A stretch of DNA of 64,000 nucleotides from Microglena sp. YARC (lineage: Eukaryota > Chlorophyta > Chlorophyceae > Chlamydomonadales > Chlamydomonadaceae): the NCBI GenBank assembly GCA_022414725.1, contig CM039467.1, positions 10,544,513 through 10,608,512 of the forward strand, read 5' to 3'. Numbering within the stretch: the stretch's first letter is position 1; every line of letters starts with the position of its first letter. Positions 1-10,156 of this stretch are shown here, one piece after another. A model generated the notes under the pieces. It was not told the origin of the DNA. It ran no database searches and saw nothing but the letters and a program-made list of their open reading frames with translations. Both the position numbers and the translations under genes were made by a program.

Positions 1-1
1 T

Positions 2-223
2 GAAGCAGAATATATGGCAGCTACTTCTGCACCCCAAGAAGCCATGAGGCTAATAAAGAAGTTGCAACACTGTGCCACAGGGGTCATGCCCCCTGCCCTC
101 ACCATCAATGGCGACGACCAAGCTGCCCTCAGTGCATGGAACCAAGAGAAGCTCTCCTTCCGCCTCAGAAACATGGAACAAGGTTCCACTTCCTCAAAGA
201 ACAGTACAAGAAGCAAGGCATCA
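2..223 (+). pseudogene. Copia RNase H fragment, part 1 of 3 (element D)
   Basis: The first codons read EAEYMAATSAPQEA, the signature of the Copia-type RNase H domain that follows reverse transcriptase, and are followed by the acidic GDDQAAL stretch (DNQ-A in most relatives). Near 180 the frame shifts, and the next frame reads FHFLKEQYKKQGI, the usual HFL-E segment. The domain stops at 223, where element C is inserted. It resumes at 25728 as RLNWIPTAANMAEIFTKAL and ends after 31427. The start lies outside the window. This is the oldest layer of the nest and cannot be expressed. Family identity is clear from the motifs; the frameshift is seen directly. Confidence 0.85.
220..223. repeat. TSD of element C, left copy (ATCA)
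   Basis: ATCA at 220-223 is repeated at 25728-25731 just outside the other end of element C. Removing C and one copy restores the reading KQGIRLNWIPTAANM of the Copia RNase H. The duplication may be 5 bp with one mismatch. Confidence 0.75.
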
Positions 224-361
224 TTTCAATCGATAGAGTAGTTACACAGTGAAGACTGAAGAGCAGATGTCTTATCATCGCAAATTGTGCGGCTATATAG
301 AAAAGGAAGTCCTTAGGAAGATTCTGAAGACACTTGCAGGCCATAGCTAGCCTATGGCCTG
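224..361 (-). repeat. Element C 3' LTR, first part
   Basis: This stretch matches 25508-25645. The LTR breaks off at 361, where element A is inserted, and resumes at 7831. The uninterrupted counterpart near 25635-25660 is effectively the empty site for element A. Confidence 0.88.
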
Positions 362-698
362 TGTAACAAACCGTAAGCTTCGCCCAGACGTTGCGAAGCA
401 TAACGTTGTTGAGATAACAGACTACGTAAGCTTCGCCAAGACGTTGCGAAGCATAACGTTATCTGACGACAGCCTGGAACCTTCGACTGTCGTAGTTATC
501 TGATGTGTTGCTGACAGTGTCGCAGACCAACTGTCGCGTTCCGTGTTCTGCAGCGTAAACCCTAGAACCCTAAGTTCTAGATCCTTCGGCGGCACTATGA
601 ATACCGCCGCGCGCTGCCTCTGTAACGTATAAACGACTAAACTTGTATCCCTTCTTCTTCCACGAGAACTAGTCGAGCTCACGAAGACGCTCGTTACA
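362..698 (+). repeat. Element A 5' LTR
   Basis: The LTR starts TGTAACAAACC and ends CGCTCGTTACA. It is repeated at 5686-5996 plus about 7800-7825. An internal duplication of a segment with AAGCTTCGCC and GACGTTGCGAAGCATAACGTT occurs twice in its first 100 bp. The position of the TATA box reads TATGAATA (596-603) here, against TATAAATA in the 3' copy. Confidence 0.9.
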
Positions 699-1915
699 TT
701 TGGTCCCTCCTCCCGCGATCGATTTTGAGCGCGGAAAACCCTTGTGTGGAGACAGCTTTGCGTGCGTGCGTGCGTTGGTTCGAGAGTCAAATCTTTGCAA
801 AGTTTGTAGGATGGCTCGTGCATGTTGAGAATAAGGCGAAGTTGGAGATTTATGAGGAGTCTAGATTGGTAAATTCCAGATGGATCTCTAGAATGGAGAC
901 TCCAAAGTTATCCCTCTCCTTATGTTCATCGCAAGCTAGTGGTGGTCAGGAAAAGGAAAGCTAAACCAAAGAAATGTTACGGATGCAGGTTATGGATGAA
1001 TGGCCTATATCTGTGATTTTTCTATTTGGTTGTTGAGTTATTTTAACAACGCCGAGTGCGTTTGATTCTTCAAGCCTTAGAAGATTGTTCTTGGAATTAA
1101 ATATAAAGTATCATGCATGTAGGATCTCGGCGATCCTCAAGTACCACCGCAACGAATAGAAAAGTGGTAGTGCATATAGTTTGCAACCCTATGCTCATGA
1201 TATGCACACATTGTTCTTACAAGCATTTTAGTTGCAACAACAACAATAATTGCTGTTGCCACAAATGTCGTTGCATGGATCGCTACAACTGTTATGCATC
1301 ACTACCCTTATAGAAGAGAGTGGGGTAGAGCGTTGATTGCAACAGCTTGGCATGTATTTTGGTTTAATTCAGAGTAGGATACGAGGTTAGTGAAGTACAC
1401 CTTACTCCCTCGTTTATACGCGAGTAACATAGCATGCAGGCTAATGCTATAGGCTGCATGTCCTCAGTAAAAAGGGCTCCCTACTCCCTATTTCAGTCGA
1501 TGAAATTTATTAAAGGCGTCTTTGGCATTTGTGCTTAGCCGTTAACGCCCTAACGGTAGCCCGCAATAATTAAACTGTATGTGTATGGTTGAGCCTATGC
1601 AAACCATTATGGTTACAGCATATGCCCCAAAGTTTAATTGTACGCTTGAGTGAAACAGAACGTGAAGATATGATTATTTGAAGACTTCGTGTGGAAAGAA
1701 GCCTAACGTGAAGTTAATCTGCATGTACCAAAAAGCTTTGATAAAGCAAACAAATTGCAGACCAAATAATTCATAACGTGCTGACGAGATTCTTCCGTTC
1801 GCCATCCCTATTTAGAAATAGTGAATCACTCAAGCCTTAAAGAAATAATCGACCTGAACCTATGGAAGTCGAAATAAACATAATTTATTAATGTGATTAT
1901 GCGGAGCGCGAGACT
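699..1915 (+). other. Element A leader and gag region without a readable domain
   Basis: Between the 5' LTR and the zinc knuckle there are only short ORFs, the longest being 79 codons at 725-964. No motif was recognised. The expected product is the capsid part of Gag, too decayed to identify. The primer site should begin at 699 (TTTGGTCCC...), but I could not match it to a tRNA. Confidence 0.5.
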
Positions 1916-2002
1916 ATGCGTCCCGTAATATGTATTTTGTGCAAGAAACCCGGACATAAAACCAATGAGTGCCCGGACTTCACAAAATTATCATATTGGT
2001 GA
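1916..2002 (+). pseudogene. Gag zinc knuckle remnant (element A)
   Basis: A short open stretch starting MRPVICILCKKPGHKTNEC shows a complete C-X2-C-X4-H-X4-C zinc knuckle, the nucleic-acid-binding end of retrotransposon Gag. It is followed at once by a stop. No capsid domain could be read upstream. Confidence 0.75.
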
Positions 2003-2989
2003 TAGGAAACTTTACAGGTACGACTATTGAGATGTAGGATGACTGTTCATCAGACCTCCACAATACATGTGGTAGCCGGCCAAATAAAGTTGTTCCCTTT
2101 ATAAATAAAGATGTGTCCTTTTGAATGGCTGATTTTGCAAGGTAAGGGGATGGGATAGCTGGCTGCTATTCCCATGCACCAACAAAGGAGCAACTGTTAA
2201 CTTGATGGTATCAAAGAAACATTTTGCTCCACAACAATCGGAGAATGAGATGATATATCCGAAGAGGACCACACAAAATGGTGGAATATTTACCTTGCCA
2301 AAATATTAAAATGGGAAATATGATAGCTATTCAAAATTGAAGTGACTTAGATAAAGCCACACACATGATGGAAATTGTGGATGGAGCGGTACAATCCTAC
2401 AATTAATTGGAAAACCCATGAGGTTATGAGAGGTTAATTGGAAAACCCATTGCATGAGGTTATGAAAACAAGGAAAGCATATCGAGATGAAGTTGACTAA
2501 TGCAGTTAATTTCTGCTTGGCGCCTTAGTACAGAGAGCCACAAAGACTATCCCTCGTTTTATCACAATCCCTTCGGTGAGTTGGGATTTGAAAACAGTTG
2601 TATGTGGCTAGGGACGCCAGGAAAAAAAGGGCTTCCTTACTTCATCGCGATCCCTTCGGAGAGTTGGGGTGCGGAAACAAAAAGTACAGTGTGTTACGAG
2701 AAACATGAAACGGCCATCATGAATCCAACACCGAAAAGAAGTTTGGGAAATCCTTGTGTAAGCGGAAAAGAGTCCCGCTGGTGAGGACTGATGAGGAAGT
2801 CCCACCAAAATGTCTGATGGTGGCGGTGGTCTCCTCGGCGGTACCTCGATCCACGTTAACGCCCATCAGAAAAGAGGTACGAATGATCATTCAGCATGGC
2901 AAACTCAGCATAGAGACCGGTTCTATGTGATAGCTGGTGGCTGAGTATTATAAAGTCTTTCCAAAAGGGTTATTAGCAGGTCTTCTACG

Positions 2990-4060
2990 AGCTAGATCTG
3001 TTAATTATGAGACAGGATTGGCATTGGGTTTTAACCCACAAACCGCCCATTGTTATATTGATTGTGATGAATTGCGCGAAGTCAAAGAGCAATTTTGAGA
3101 GTTACTCGATAAAAAGGCTCATTCAACCTATTTTTATCCTTACGGAGCCCGTGCCTTTTTATTTGCCAGTAAAGAGGAAGATGGTACTAATAATAGGATG
3201 TGTGTTGAATATTGGCAGAACCCTAAACTCGAGAGCTATCAAAAATGGTTATCCACTTCAGCGTATTGATTGGATTCTGATTGGTTACAAGGAGCAGAGA
3301 ATTTCCTAAAATTGATCTTTGATCAGGCTCTCACCAGATCCAGATCAACATGAAGGATATTAGGACATACCAAAATATGGTATGGACTTTCTGAACTCAC
3401 AGTCCCTTATTTTGGCGTTTGCGATGCTCCTTGGCTCAAGACTGACATGATCAACAGTTGGATGACTTGGTCATGATTCACATTATGACATTCTGTTATT
3501 TTTCCAAAAATAATCTGAGCATGCTGAACATCATCATCATACAAAAATGTTTTTGGAACAAAGACCAGAAAATAGTCCTCCAAACACTGCAAATTGCATT
3601 GATGTCAAGAAACATCATATTCAAACTTGATTTTGATTCAACTTTTGTGATGAAGGCCCATACAATTGTCAATGTCATTCCCAAACGATTTTGCGATTGG
3701 AGTGATCTTTACCTCAAAACAAGAAGTAAAATGGGTTACAATAACCTATGAGAACAGGAAACTAAGATCTCCAGAACTTTCATATTTAGTTCATGAATGC
3801 GAGCTATTTTACGAACCATTCATGCATTAAACGAATGAGAGACACTACCTTTCTCCTAGGTATATGAATTATGGTGGAGATTGATAAAGGTTTCGCAAAA
3901 TATGTGTAGCGCATCTGAGCAGTCATCAAGCAAACTGATTACGCTTGCTTGCTGAATACAATTTTGCCATTGTTGCTAATGAAGTTGGCTTAACGGTGCA
4001 GCTGATGTTCTTTCTAGAAGGCCAGCCTTAAATCTTTGTGAAACCAATGCAGTTAAATCA
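2990..4060 (+). pseudogene. Gypsy reverse transcriptase-RNase H remnant (element A)
   Basis: Pieces in shifting frames follow the Gypsy pol order. DELREVKEQF and ELLDKKAH near 3065-3120 are the start of reverse transcriptase, then YPYGARAFLFAS (for SPYGAPVLFV), then NGYPLQRID (for NRYPLPRID) near 3245-3270. Near 3750 YENRKLRSPELSYLVHECE matches the RNase H start, and LLAEYNFAIV near 3950 matches its end. The catalytic aspartate region is not readable. This is a dead copy with many stops. Confidence 0.75.
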
Positions 4061-4297
4061 TTTCAGACGGAAAGTGTTTTGTGAGATAGAATTTGATGCA
4101 AATAAGGATATAGGAGTACACGGATGCTTACTCTAAAATCAAGCAAAATACTTGTATATACAAAAGATAGATCTCAATTGTATATGCCAGTTTCAACCTT
4201 GAGAGCTAAACATCCTTAATGGTGCTCATGATGACATCACTCCCAGGCATCTTGTAGAAAGTAAAATTTATTAAACCAGAACTAGTCACACGTAAGC

Positions 4298-4720
4298 ATG
4301 GACTTTATCGTTAACTGCCCATGTCCAATGGGGTTGATGCTATTGTTAGTATTTGTTGACAAGCTTAGCAAAATGGCGCATTTGCACTCACCACTACAAA
4401 TGTGGATGCAACAGATGCTTCATGGCTGTTCTTTGATACTGTATTATTCAATCATCATGGTTTATAAAAAAAAAAAGCCCTGATTACTGATCGTGACCCA
4501 AGATTCACAAATGAGTTCTGTAATAATGTGTTTGAAATCTGTGGTACAAGGCTGACCATGTCCCCTGCTTGCCACCCCAAACAGACGGACAGACGGAAAG
4601 ATTTAATATAATCCATGAGGAACTATTAAGACCTTATATCTCAGATATAATATATAATTGGGATTGCAAACTTGTGTCAGCTGAATTTGTTTAAAATAGC
4701 GTGACTCAAGACGACTCAGT
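4298..4720 (+). pseudogene. Gypsy integrase remnant (element A)
   Basis: MDFIVNCP, then VFVDKLSKMAHL (4298-4390), is the first part of a Gypsy integrase core. After an oligo-A tract and frameshift the next part reads LITDRDPRFTNEF, then SPACHPKQTDGQTERFN (about 4480-4600), which is the middle aspartate region and the HPQTDGQTER signature. It is interrupted by frameshifts and so inactive. Confidence 0.85.
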
Positions 4721-5124
4721 TGGATTTTCACAATTTATCTCAACTGTGGATACTAATCAAGTTCTCTAATGATACTTATGGTCCCCAAAGACGAGATTCA
4801 TTGTTGATCGTGAGAAAAATCTTGATTCCGCGAAATTCAATTTTCAGGCCACACAAGAAATTCAATCCATGAATTTCGAGTTGGTTATTTAATGTTATTA
4901 TCTGCATCCAACCTGCATATGTAGATGCCGGTAATTTGTGTAGACGCTACGACCAATAAGAAACGATCCTTTTATGATGATAAAGGAAGTATCTTTGGTT
5001 GCCTTTTAGCGGAATTTTCTGAGCATGTGGATACTTACTCAGTAATTCATACCAGTTTACTCCAGCTCTAAAATTTGAGCACGCCCTTTTCAAATCACAA
5101 GTGGTGATGGAAAACAAATAATAT

Positions 5125-5480
5125 TTTCAGGTGGAAGATATTATTTAACTGGTGGAGTAAACACAGAAAACCACGTATGTATCTGGTCAAATAGAAGAGA
5201 CTTGATAGCTTAGTCTTGGAATTCTTGGCATCGAATCTCTGTTATAGGAGAACAGAAAGATGTCGAGGACATCATTTAGCATATACCAAGAAAAATCATC
5301 ACACACATGAGATTTAGGAGCAAGACATCTGGTGCCACATCTGTAAAGAGACAGATACATCGAAACAAGCATGCCCCTATGTGATAGATGTGACATAGGC
5401 TATCATACTAAGTGTTTCTAAGCTACCCCTTCAATAAATCAGATACTTCAAAGATAATAGCTATGCCCATCTTGATAGAC
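5125..5480 (+). pseudogene. Chromodomain plus PHD-finger remnant at the end of element A pol
   Basis: QVEDII at about 5129, then WWSKHRKPRMYLVK in the next frame, resembles the first strands of a chromodomain. From about 5325 one frame gives WCHICKETD and the next gives LCDRCDIGYHTKC, followed about 25 residues later by CPS and a stop. Together these give the C2-C2-H-C-C spacing of a PHD finger with seven of eight ligands visible; the last falls on the stop codon TGA. Chromodomains at this position target Gypsy integration to chromatin. A PHD finger, which reads histone tails, could serve the same role. That role is inference. Confidence 0.65.
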
Positions 5481-5685
5481 AAATAAATGGCATAGATTAT
5501 GAACTAATGATGAGACACAAGACATGAGACGGTGCTGATAAACCGTCTATGCTGTCTATACTATGCACTATCCCCCGACGAGGAAGTGACATAAAGAGTT
5601 GTTAAGCCATGGACGTTTAATTAGTTTTTTTTTACACCACCCGAGATCATTTTTGGGGACACAAATTTTAATCCCCCGGGGAGGA

Positions 5686-5996
5686 TGTAACAAACCGTAA
5701 GCTTCGCCCAGACGTTGGGAAGCATAACGTTGTTGAGATAACAGACTACGTAAGCTTCGCCCAGACGTTGCGAAGCATAACGTTATCTGACGACAGCCTG
5801 GAACCTTTGACTGTCGTAGTTATCTGATGTGTTGCTGACAGTGTCGCAGACCAACTGTCGCGTTCCGTGTTCTGCAGCGTAAACCCTAGAACCCTAAGTT
5901 CTAGATCCTTCGGCGGCACTATAAATACCGCCGCGCGCTGCCTCTGTAACGTATAAACGACTAAACTTGTATCCCTTCTTCTTCCACGAGAACTAG
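5686..5996 (+). repeat. Element A 3' LTR, first part
   Basis: This matches 362-672 with four visible substitutions. It breaks at GAGAACTAG, where F is inserted, and the LTR resumes near 7800 (TCGAGCTCACG...). The remaining part ends at 7825 with GTTACA. Confidence 0.88.
5920..5927 (+). promoter_or_regulatory. TATA box in element A LTR
   Basis: TATAAATA lies about 80 bp before the end of the LTR, in a GC-rich setting. The 5' LTR carries TATGAATA at the same place. This is the likely core promoter of the element. Confidence 0.5.
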
Positions 5997-6005
5997 ATAA
6001 TAATA

Positions 6006-6026
6006 TTATTATACGGGTGAGTCGAG
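6006..6026 (+). repeat. Terminal inverted repeat of F, left
   Basis: This is a perfect complement of 7772-7792 over 21 bp. It is preceded by an AT palindrome (5997-6010). Confidence 0.8.
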
Positions 6027-6569
6027 CGATAGAGGGGGGGACTTGAGATTGACTGATCATCGACGGCGGGATATTAGGACCTTTACATGCCTCGGCTCTG
6101 CTCTTCGCATCCTAGCGATAAATGTTCGAATTCTGCCCTTGCGAATTGCGATTTTCTGCCATTGGTGCGATTTTCTGCACTGTCATTCTCGTCTCCTTTT
6201 TCCCATACCTCAAATCTCGACTTCGACCTAACGCTTCCCCACCTTCTGTGATCCCAGGTCTCGCAGCGCCGGACTTCGCCCATGCTACAGGCCGCAGTGG
6301 ACGCCGTCCTGGCCCTAGTCCAGCGGCCGTGGAGGATCTTTGGCATGATATCTTGGTGGATATTTTTCTCTCTTAGGCTCCTTGTGACCCCTGGGTGCGT
6401 TACGTGGTTCGACAGAGGTTATTACTTTGTCTTCCCGTGCCCCTGGTTCCCCCCTTAGGTGTATGCCTTAGCTACATGAGTTTGGGTTCAAGTGTTTGAG
6501 TTCTGATAGGGCTTAGGAATTTTTAGTTAAGTGGTATAGAGGCATGGTTGATCTCGATTAGTTGGGGCA

Positions 6570-7250
6570 TGCATGAGTTGTTGATGATGACACTGCTCAG
6601 CATGGTGCTAGTGTGTTATCTTTGCAATCGCGTGTTCATCTAGGGAGACAAGACTCCTTCGGAGCTTTTCTTTGGGTTGCACCTGATGTGTCGTTGTTGC
6701 GTTTGTTTGGTTGCCCTTGCTATGTAATCTTAGTATTGGGCAGTCACGCAACAAGCTAGTTAGAAAGGCATTATTTGGTAGACTGGTTGGGTATTCCCTG
6801 GTGAGTAAGGGTTATTATATTTGGGTTTCCAATGTTGCGCCAGTTAGTAGTGAGTAGTGATGTACTCTCTATCTCCAGTTCAGTTCTAAACTGTCTTCCT
6901 GGGTTCTCCCTTTAGTATGGGTCCCCGTGCCCGCTTGCATCCCTCCTGTCATCAAACGGTGATATGTTATGTGTTACCGGTAATTCCCTACGCCCTTTAA
7001 CAACCCCAATTGTTGTTGGCTGGCCTGGCTGGATGTATCATTGTTGCATTCTAGACCAGGGCCTGATCTTGCTGTATTGTGTGTGAAGTTTTAGGGCGGG
7101 GGGAGTTGGATATCCAACTATAATCTTAGCCGAATCTCAGGGGGTCGCCAGGCCCTCCTCTGTGCCACGTTTTAGCGGTGAAGCTTTAGGATTCAGACCA
7201 CCGTTATAGCGTCTTGATGGTTTCTGACTCTTAGTTCTATAGGCAGATGG
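6570..7250 (+). pseudogene. Copia integrase-linker fragment inside F
   Basis: APDVSLLRLFGCPCYVI near 6690 and a LVGYSLVSKGYY-like stretch near 6785 correspond to the conserved end of the Copia integrase region, as in element H at 46860-47050. The tract from about 7120 (GAATCTCAGGGGGTCGCC) matches 47325-47395. Stops occur in every frame. Confidence 0.7.
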
Positions 7251-7771
7251 TTCGTTCGGTCGAGCTCATCATAGATTAGCTATTTCTTTTTACTCCACAC
7301 TGTTTTTAGATCACCAGCCCCTCATGTGATTAGAACTTTTTGTGGAGTGTAGTAGTTGTTTCCCTTTGGATTTTACTGTGAATTGGTGGGCTGGGTAATC
7401 TTGCAGTTGTACTTGCAGATGTACCGCCGCTCACCTCTTTCTTGTTTTCCGAGTGTATTTCAAGCGCCCTTTCAGTCCATCCTTTGCAGTAAATTCTTTG
7501 AAGTCCTTTTTATGCGTTTACTATTTTTCAGGTGGACAATAGGTTTTATGTACTATGGTTGTACATCTACCCTTCTATTGTTCATTGAACTGTGTTTCCT
7601 TTGTTGGTTACAAGTTTCTTGAAAATTTTAACTTCGCATCCTTTGGATTTTTTCAGTTGCTGCAAGTTTGGTTTGCTTTAGTTAGGCGCTTGGTTTGTCT
7701 TGAGTGCATGAGTTCTTTGCGGTGCGATACCCACCTCCTAGAATGTTTTAGTTAGTGCCGTATATTATTAT
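7251..7771. other. Rest of F, T-rich, no gene recognised
   Basis: This tract holds two overlapping short + ORFs (7356-7622 and 7555-7755) without recognisable motifs. It is T-rich on the + strand. I see no feature beyond the right inverted repeat that follows. Confidence 0.35.
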
Positions 7772-7830
7772 CTCGACTCACCCGTATAATAAGCTGATAT
7801 CGAGCTCACGAAGACGCTCGTTACAGCCTG

Positions 7831-7912
7831 GCGTCAGGCAACCCGGGTCCTAGAGCCACAGGACCACGCGTGCGCTATGCCAACTCAGTGTCCGACGCAA
7901 CTGACAATAACA
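7831..7912 (-). repeat. Element C 3' LTR, second part
   Basis: This continues the LTR interrupted at 361 and matches 25646-25727. The TSD GCCTG (7826-7830) lies directly before it. A C8 run (polypurine tract on the - strand) follows at 7914-7921. Confidence 0.88.
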
Positions 7913-8619
7913 TCCCCCCCAATTCAAGGTATTCTTGGATACAAGAATCCCTGGAATTAGCTGAGGGGCATAAAGAAAATATAGGAGTATAAAGGCTGAC
8001 AGGGCTATTTAGATATGCTAACGGCTGGCAGGAGAAGCTGTAAATAATAAATTATTTGGGACAGGATCCAAGGGGGCACGGCACATTAACAGCAGGGATC
8101 TTCAGATCAATGTCAGTCTGCTAGGGTAGCAGAGGGCAGGAAGGCTGCATTGGGAAAGCATAAAAGGAACTAGATGGCATAAAGGACTGACTGGCTGTAA
8201 ACAACTTCTTTAAGGTAGACGTCCCCTTCTGGCTCATGTAATCAATCCAGATGGAGAGATATGGTGAGGTACTTCCAATGTCATCTATAAGGTATCATTA
8301 ATGCAGAATCTGCAGGCTAATGCTATGGGGAAACTATGGGCTACAGTGATGCGTCAGGGCTGCATAGGAGACAGGCTAAGGCACATGAGAAGCTGCCAGG
8401 TAGCTGGGCTGCTTCTATAGCCAGGATGGCTGTCAGATAGGGATGATTCCCCCCATAATTTGGGATTATCTTAAATTAGAGAATTTGCAGACATACTGTA
8501 GAAGCTAAGAGAGGGACACTAAAACAAAGGGACGGCAGTACATGAGGCAGTACAAAGCATCACATTAATCTTAGAGTGTTCATGGCTAAAACAAGAATGA
8601 GCAATAGACTATAGCATAT
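7913..8619 (-). other. Element C 3' non-coding region
   Basis: The stretch between the end of the C ORF and the 3' LTR has no open frame of note. The - strand polypurine tract GGGGGGGGA adjoins the LTR at 7914-7921. No other signal was found. Confidence 0.5.
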
Positions 8620-9738
8620 TTAGGTTCCAGATGCTGGGTATCCATCAAGGTCCAGCTGGGTGTGGAGTTTCTGCAGGAGAGTGGAGAAAGATTTTCTATA
8701 CATCCTTGGGGTGTCCAGCATGTTAATGAATATGAAATCCATTTGACTCCAATGCATGCTGAGGTTGTTGACACATATGACTCTGCCCCCAGGATTCACA
8801 CAGCTGATGGGGTGCATGAGCATCTTGGGCCAGGAGATCAATACCCTTGCATGTGCTTGAACCATAGCTGCTTGTAGGCAGATGGCCCACTGAATGGTGG
8901 GCCTGTCAGCTGTGGAGACAGTGGGGTAAATGTGGACCATGTGCTGCAATCTGTTGACATGCTTGAGAAGGGGTCCACAGACTGAGGAGGGACTGTTGTG
9001 CATCTGTCTGCTGGGGAACTTGAACATCTCAGCAGCTAAGAGGGCAGGGAATTTGATGGCTAGCTGGGCAATGAGGGTGGGGGCAGGTTGTCTAGGTCTG
9101 ATGCTATAGGCTCTAAGGGAAGAAGGAGAATTGTTGAGGGTAGTCAGCAGGGTTCCAAACTTGGTCTTGGAGAGGCCAGAGTCGTTCAGGAAATGGACTG
9201 GGTAGGTGTTCATGTTGACATGAGTTAGGGGCTGATCAGGGGAGATGGAAGTAGCTGAGGGAATCCACTGGTCAAACCTAAGGGCTTGGGAGAGCTCATG
9301 TTGGGTGCAGGACCCCTGTCCATCAACAGGGAATGCATTCTCATATGAGGTCCTGGCTTGGTCTAGCAGGAGGTCCATCTCTCTTCTGGCTTGTGCTTCT
9401 GTCAGGTTACAGAGCTCATCATGGGGAACAGTGGGGAGCTGCTGGGTAGGGGCTGTGGAGTAATCAGGGTCTGGGATGAAGTCATGGGAGGATGTGGTGT
9501 ACAAATCATCTTCCAGCAAGTCATGTTGGTGTGGTGAGAATTCCCCCCCATTGTCTGACTGGATCAAAGAGGGTATGGTGGATTGGACAAGGTCAGGCAT
9601 GTCGTCCTCACTAATTGCTGGAACCAGGTCTGGTAGGCTGCTGGAGCTGCTGGAACTGTCTTGTGGGATGGTGCAACTGGCAGCAGAGTCATCATTGTAG
9701 TGAACTGGTTTGATCAGCTCTGGTTGGGTGACCATCAT
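8620..9738 (-). CDS. Unrecognised ORF of element C (372 codons)
   Basis: This is one open frame of 372 codons on C's coding strand, between the protease region and the 3' LTR. The first third is Ser/Asp/Pro-rich and acidic. It contains QSDNGGEF (about residues 80-87), which equals the DNGGEF motif of Copia integrases, but nothing around it resembles an integrase. A MPDLV motif also occurs in the acidic linker of C's gag region. The rest has no family I recognise and no membrane segment. The start MMVTQ is the first ATG. In the uninterrupted element this frame may have continued from gag-protease, since B is inserted just upstream at 9801. It could be a leftover fused by deletion of integrase-RT, or a gene specific to this family. 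Confidence 0.55.
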   Translation of the reverse strand: MMVTQPELIKPVHYNDDSAASCTIPQDSSSSSSSLPDLVPAISEDDMPDLVQSTIPSLIQSDNGGEFSPHQHDLLEDDLYTTSSHDFIPDPDYSTAPTQQLPTVPHDELCNLTEAQARREMDLLLDQARTSYENAFPVDGQGSCTQHELSQALRFDQWIPSATSISPDQPLTHVNMNTYPVHFLNDSGLSKTKFGTLLTTLNNSPSSLRAYSIRPRQPAPTLIAQLAIKFPALLAAEMFKFPSRQMHNSPSSVCGPLLKHVNRLQHMVHIYPTVSTADRPTIQWAICLQAAMVQAHARVLISWPKMLMHPISCVNPGGRVICVNNLSMHWSQMDFIFINMLDTPRMYRKSFSTLLQKLHTQLDLDGYPASGT

Positions 9739-9796
9739 GATGACAAAGGGAAGGGGGTTACAGGGATTTGAGGAAGAGGGGGGGTTCTTAGAGGTG

Positions 9797-9801
9797 CTAG
9801 T
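9797..9801. repeat. TSD of element B, left copy (CTAGT)
   Basis: CTAGT at 9797-9801 is repeated at 23215-23219, immediately outside the two LTRs of element B. Confidence 0.9.
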
Positions 9802-10149
9802 TGTACCAGCTCAGGATGCTCCTTAGCAGCTTGAGGGGTTAGGCTAGGGAACGTGATGCGTGATGTGAGTTTACGTGTATGTTGATATGAGTGAACTAGC
9901 AGAACAAGTAGATGGTTACCTAAGTAGTGGATGTCGAGTAGCTTGGAAAGAACGTCTTCGTGGTAGGAGTAGAAGGGTTCGTTCCGAGTAGCTCGTGTCT
10001 ATGTGCGCAACGTGTGCGTTGTGAGAGATGAGGCAGTACATGGGTATGGTACTGTATCATGTGCGTTCGTCACGTGGCTTACGGGTTAGGTGTACCCGTA
10101 TGCCTTGCTGGACGGCCAGAGTACCCGTGAAGGGTTCTGTACCGTTACA
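9802..10149 (-). repeat. Element B 3' LTR
   Basis: This is the copy of 22867-23214, with one visible difference (TGTACC against TGTAAC at the left edge). Its ends are TGTAACGG and GGTACA on the - strand. Confidence 0.92.
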
Positions 10150-10156
10150 CTCCCCC

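Larger units (their letters stand above)
5997..7799. mobile_element. Insertion F: inverted-repeat-bounded unit carrying a Copia fragment
   Basis: F splits the 3' LTR of element A; the intact order is seen at 662-698. Its ends hold a 21-bp perfect inverted repeat, TTATTATACGGGTGAGTCGAG, at 6006-6026 and as the complement at 7772-7792. No clear TSD is seen. The inside, about 6570-7250, matches the integrase end and linker of Copia element H (46650-47400), with many differences and stops. F also ends in GCTGATA, as H's LTRs do. It may be a decayed relative of H, or a DNA transposon that captured a Copia piece. Confidence 0.6.
362..7825 (+). mobile_element. Element A: degenerate Ty3/Gypsy element with chromodomain and PHD finger
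   Basis: A has 337-bp LTRs of form TGTAAC...GTTACA at 362-698 and 5686-7825. The second is interrupted by insertion F. The TSD GCCTG is at 357-361 and 7826-7830, and the host site is preserved intact in the other LTR of element C. The interior keeps remnants in Gypsy order: a CCHC knuckle (about 1916), reverse transcriptase (about 3000-3480), RNase H (about 3750-4060), integrase (about 4298-4720), and then a chromodomain-like and a PHD-finger-like segment (about 5125-5480). All are broken by stops and frameshifts. A GGGGAGGA polypurine tract precedes the 3' LTR. LTR divergence is only a handful of bases, while the interior is badly decayed. Confidence 0.9.

Noticed and set aside
224..361. Read at first as more coding sequence of the Copia RNase H (VKTEEQM-like frame).
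   Set aside because: The same 220 bp occurs at 25508-25727 with matching borders, so it is an LTR of element C; the frame resemblance is chance.
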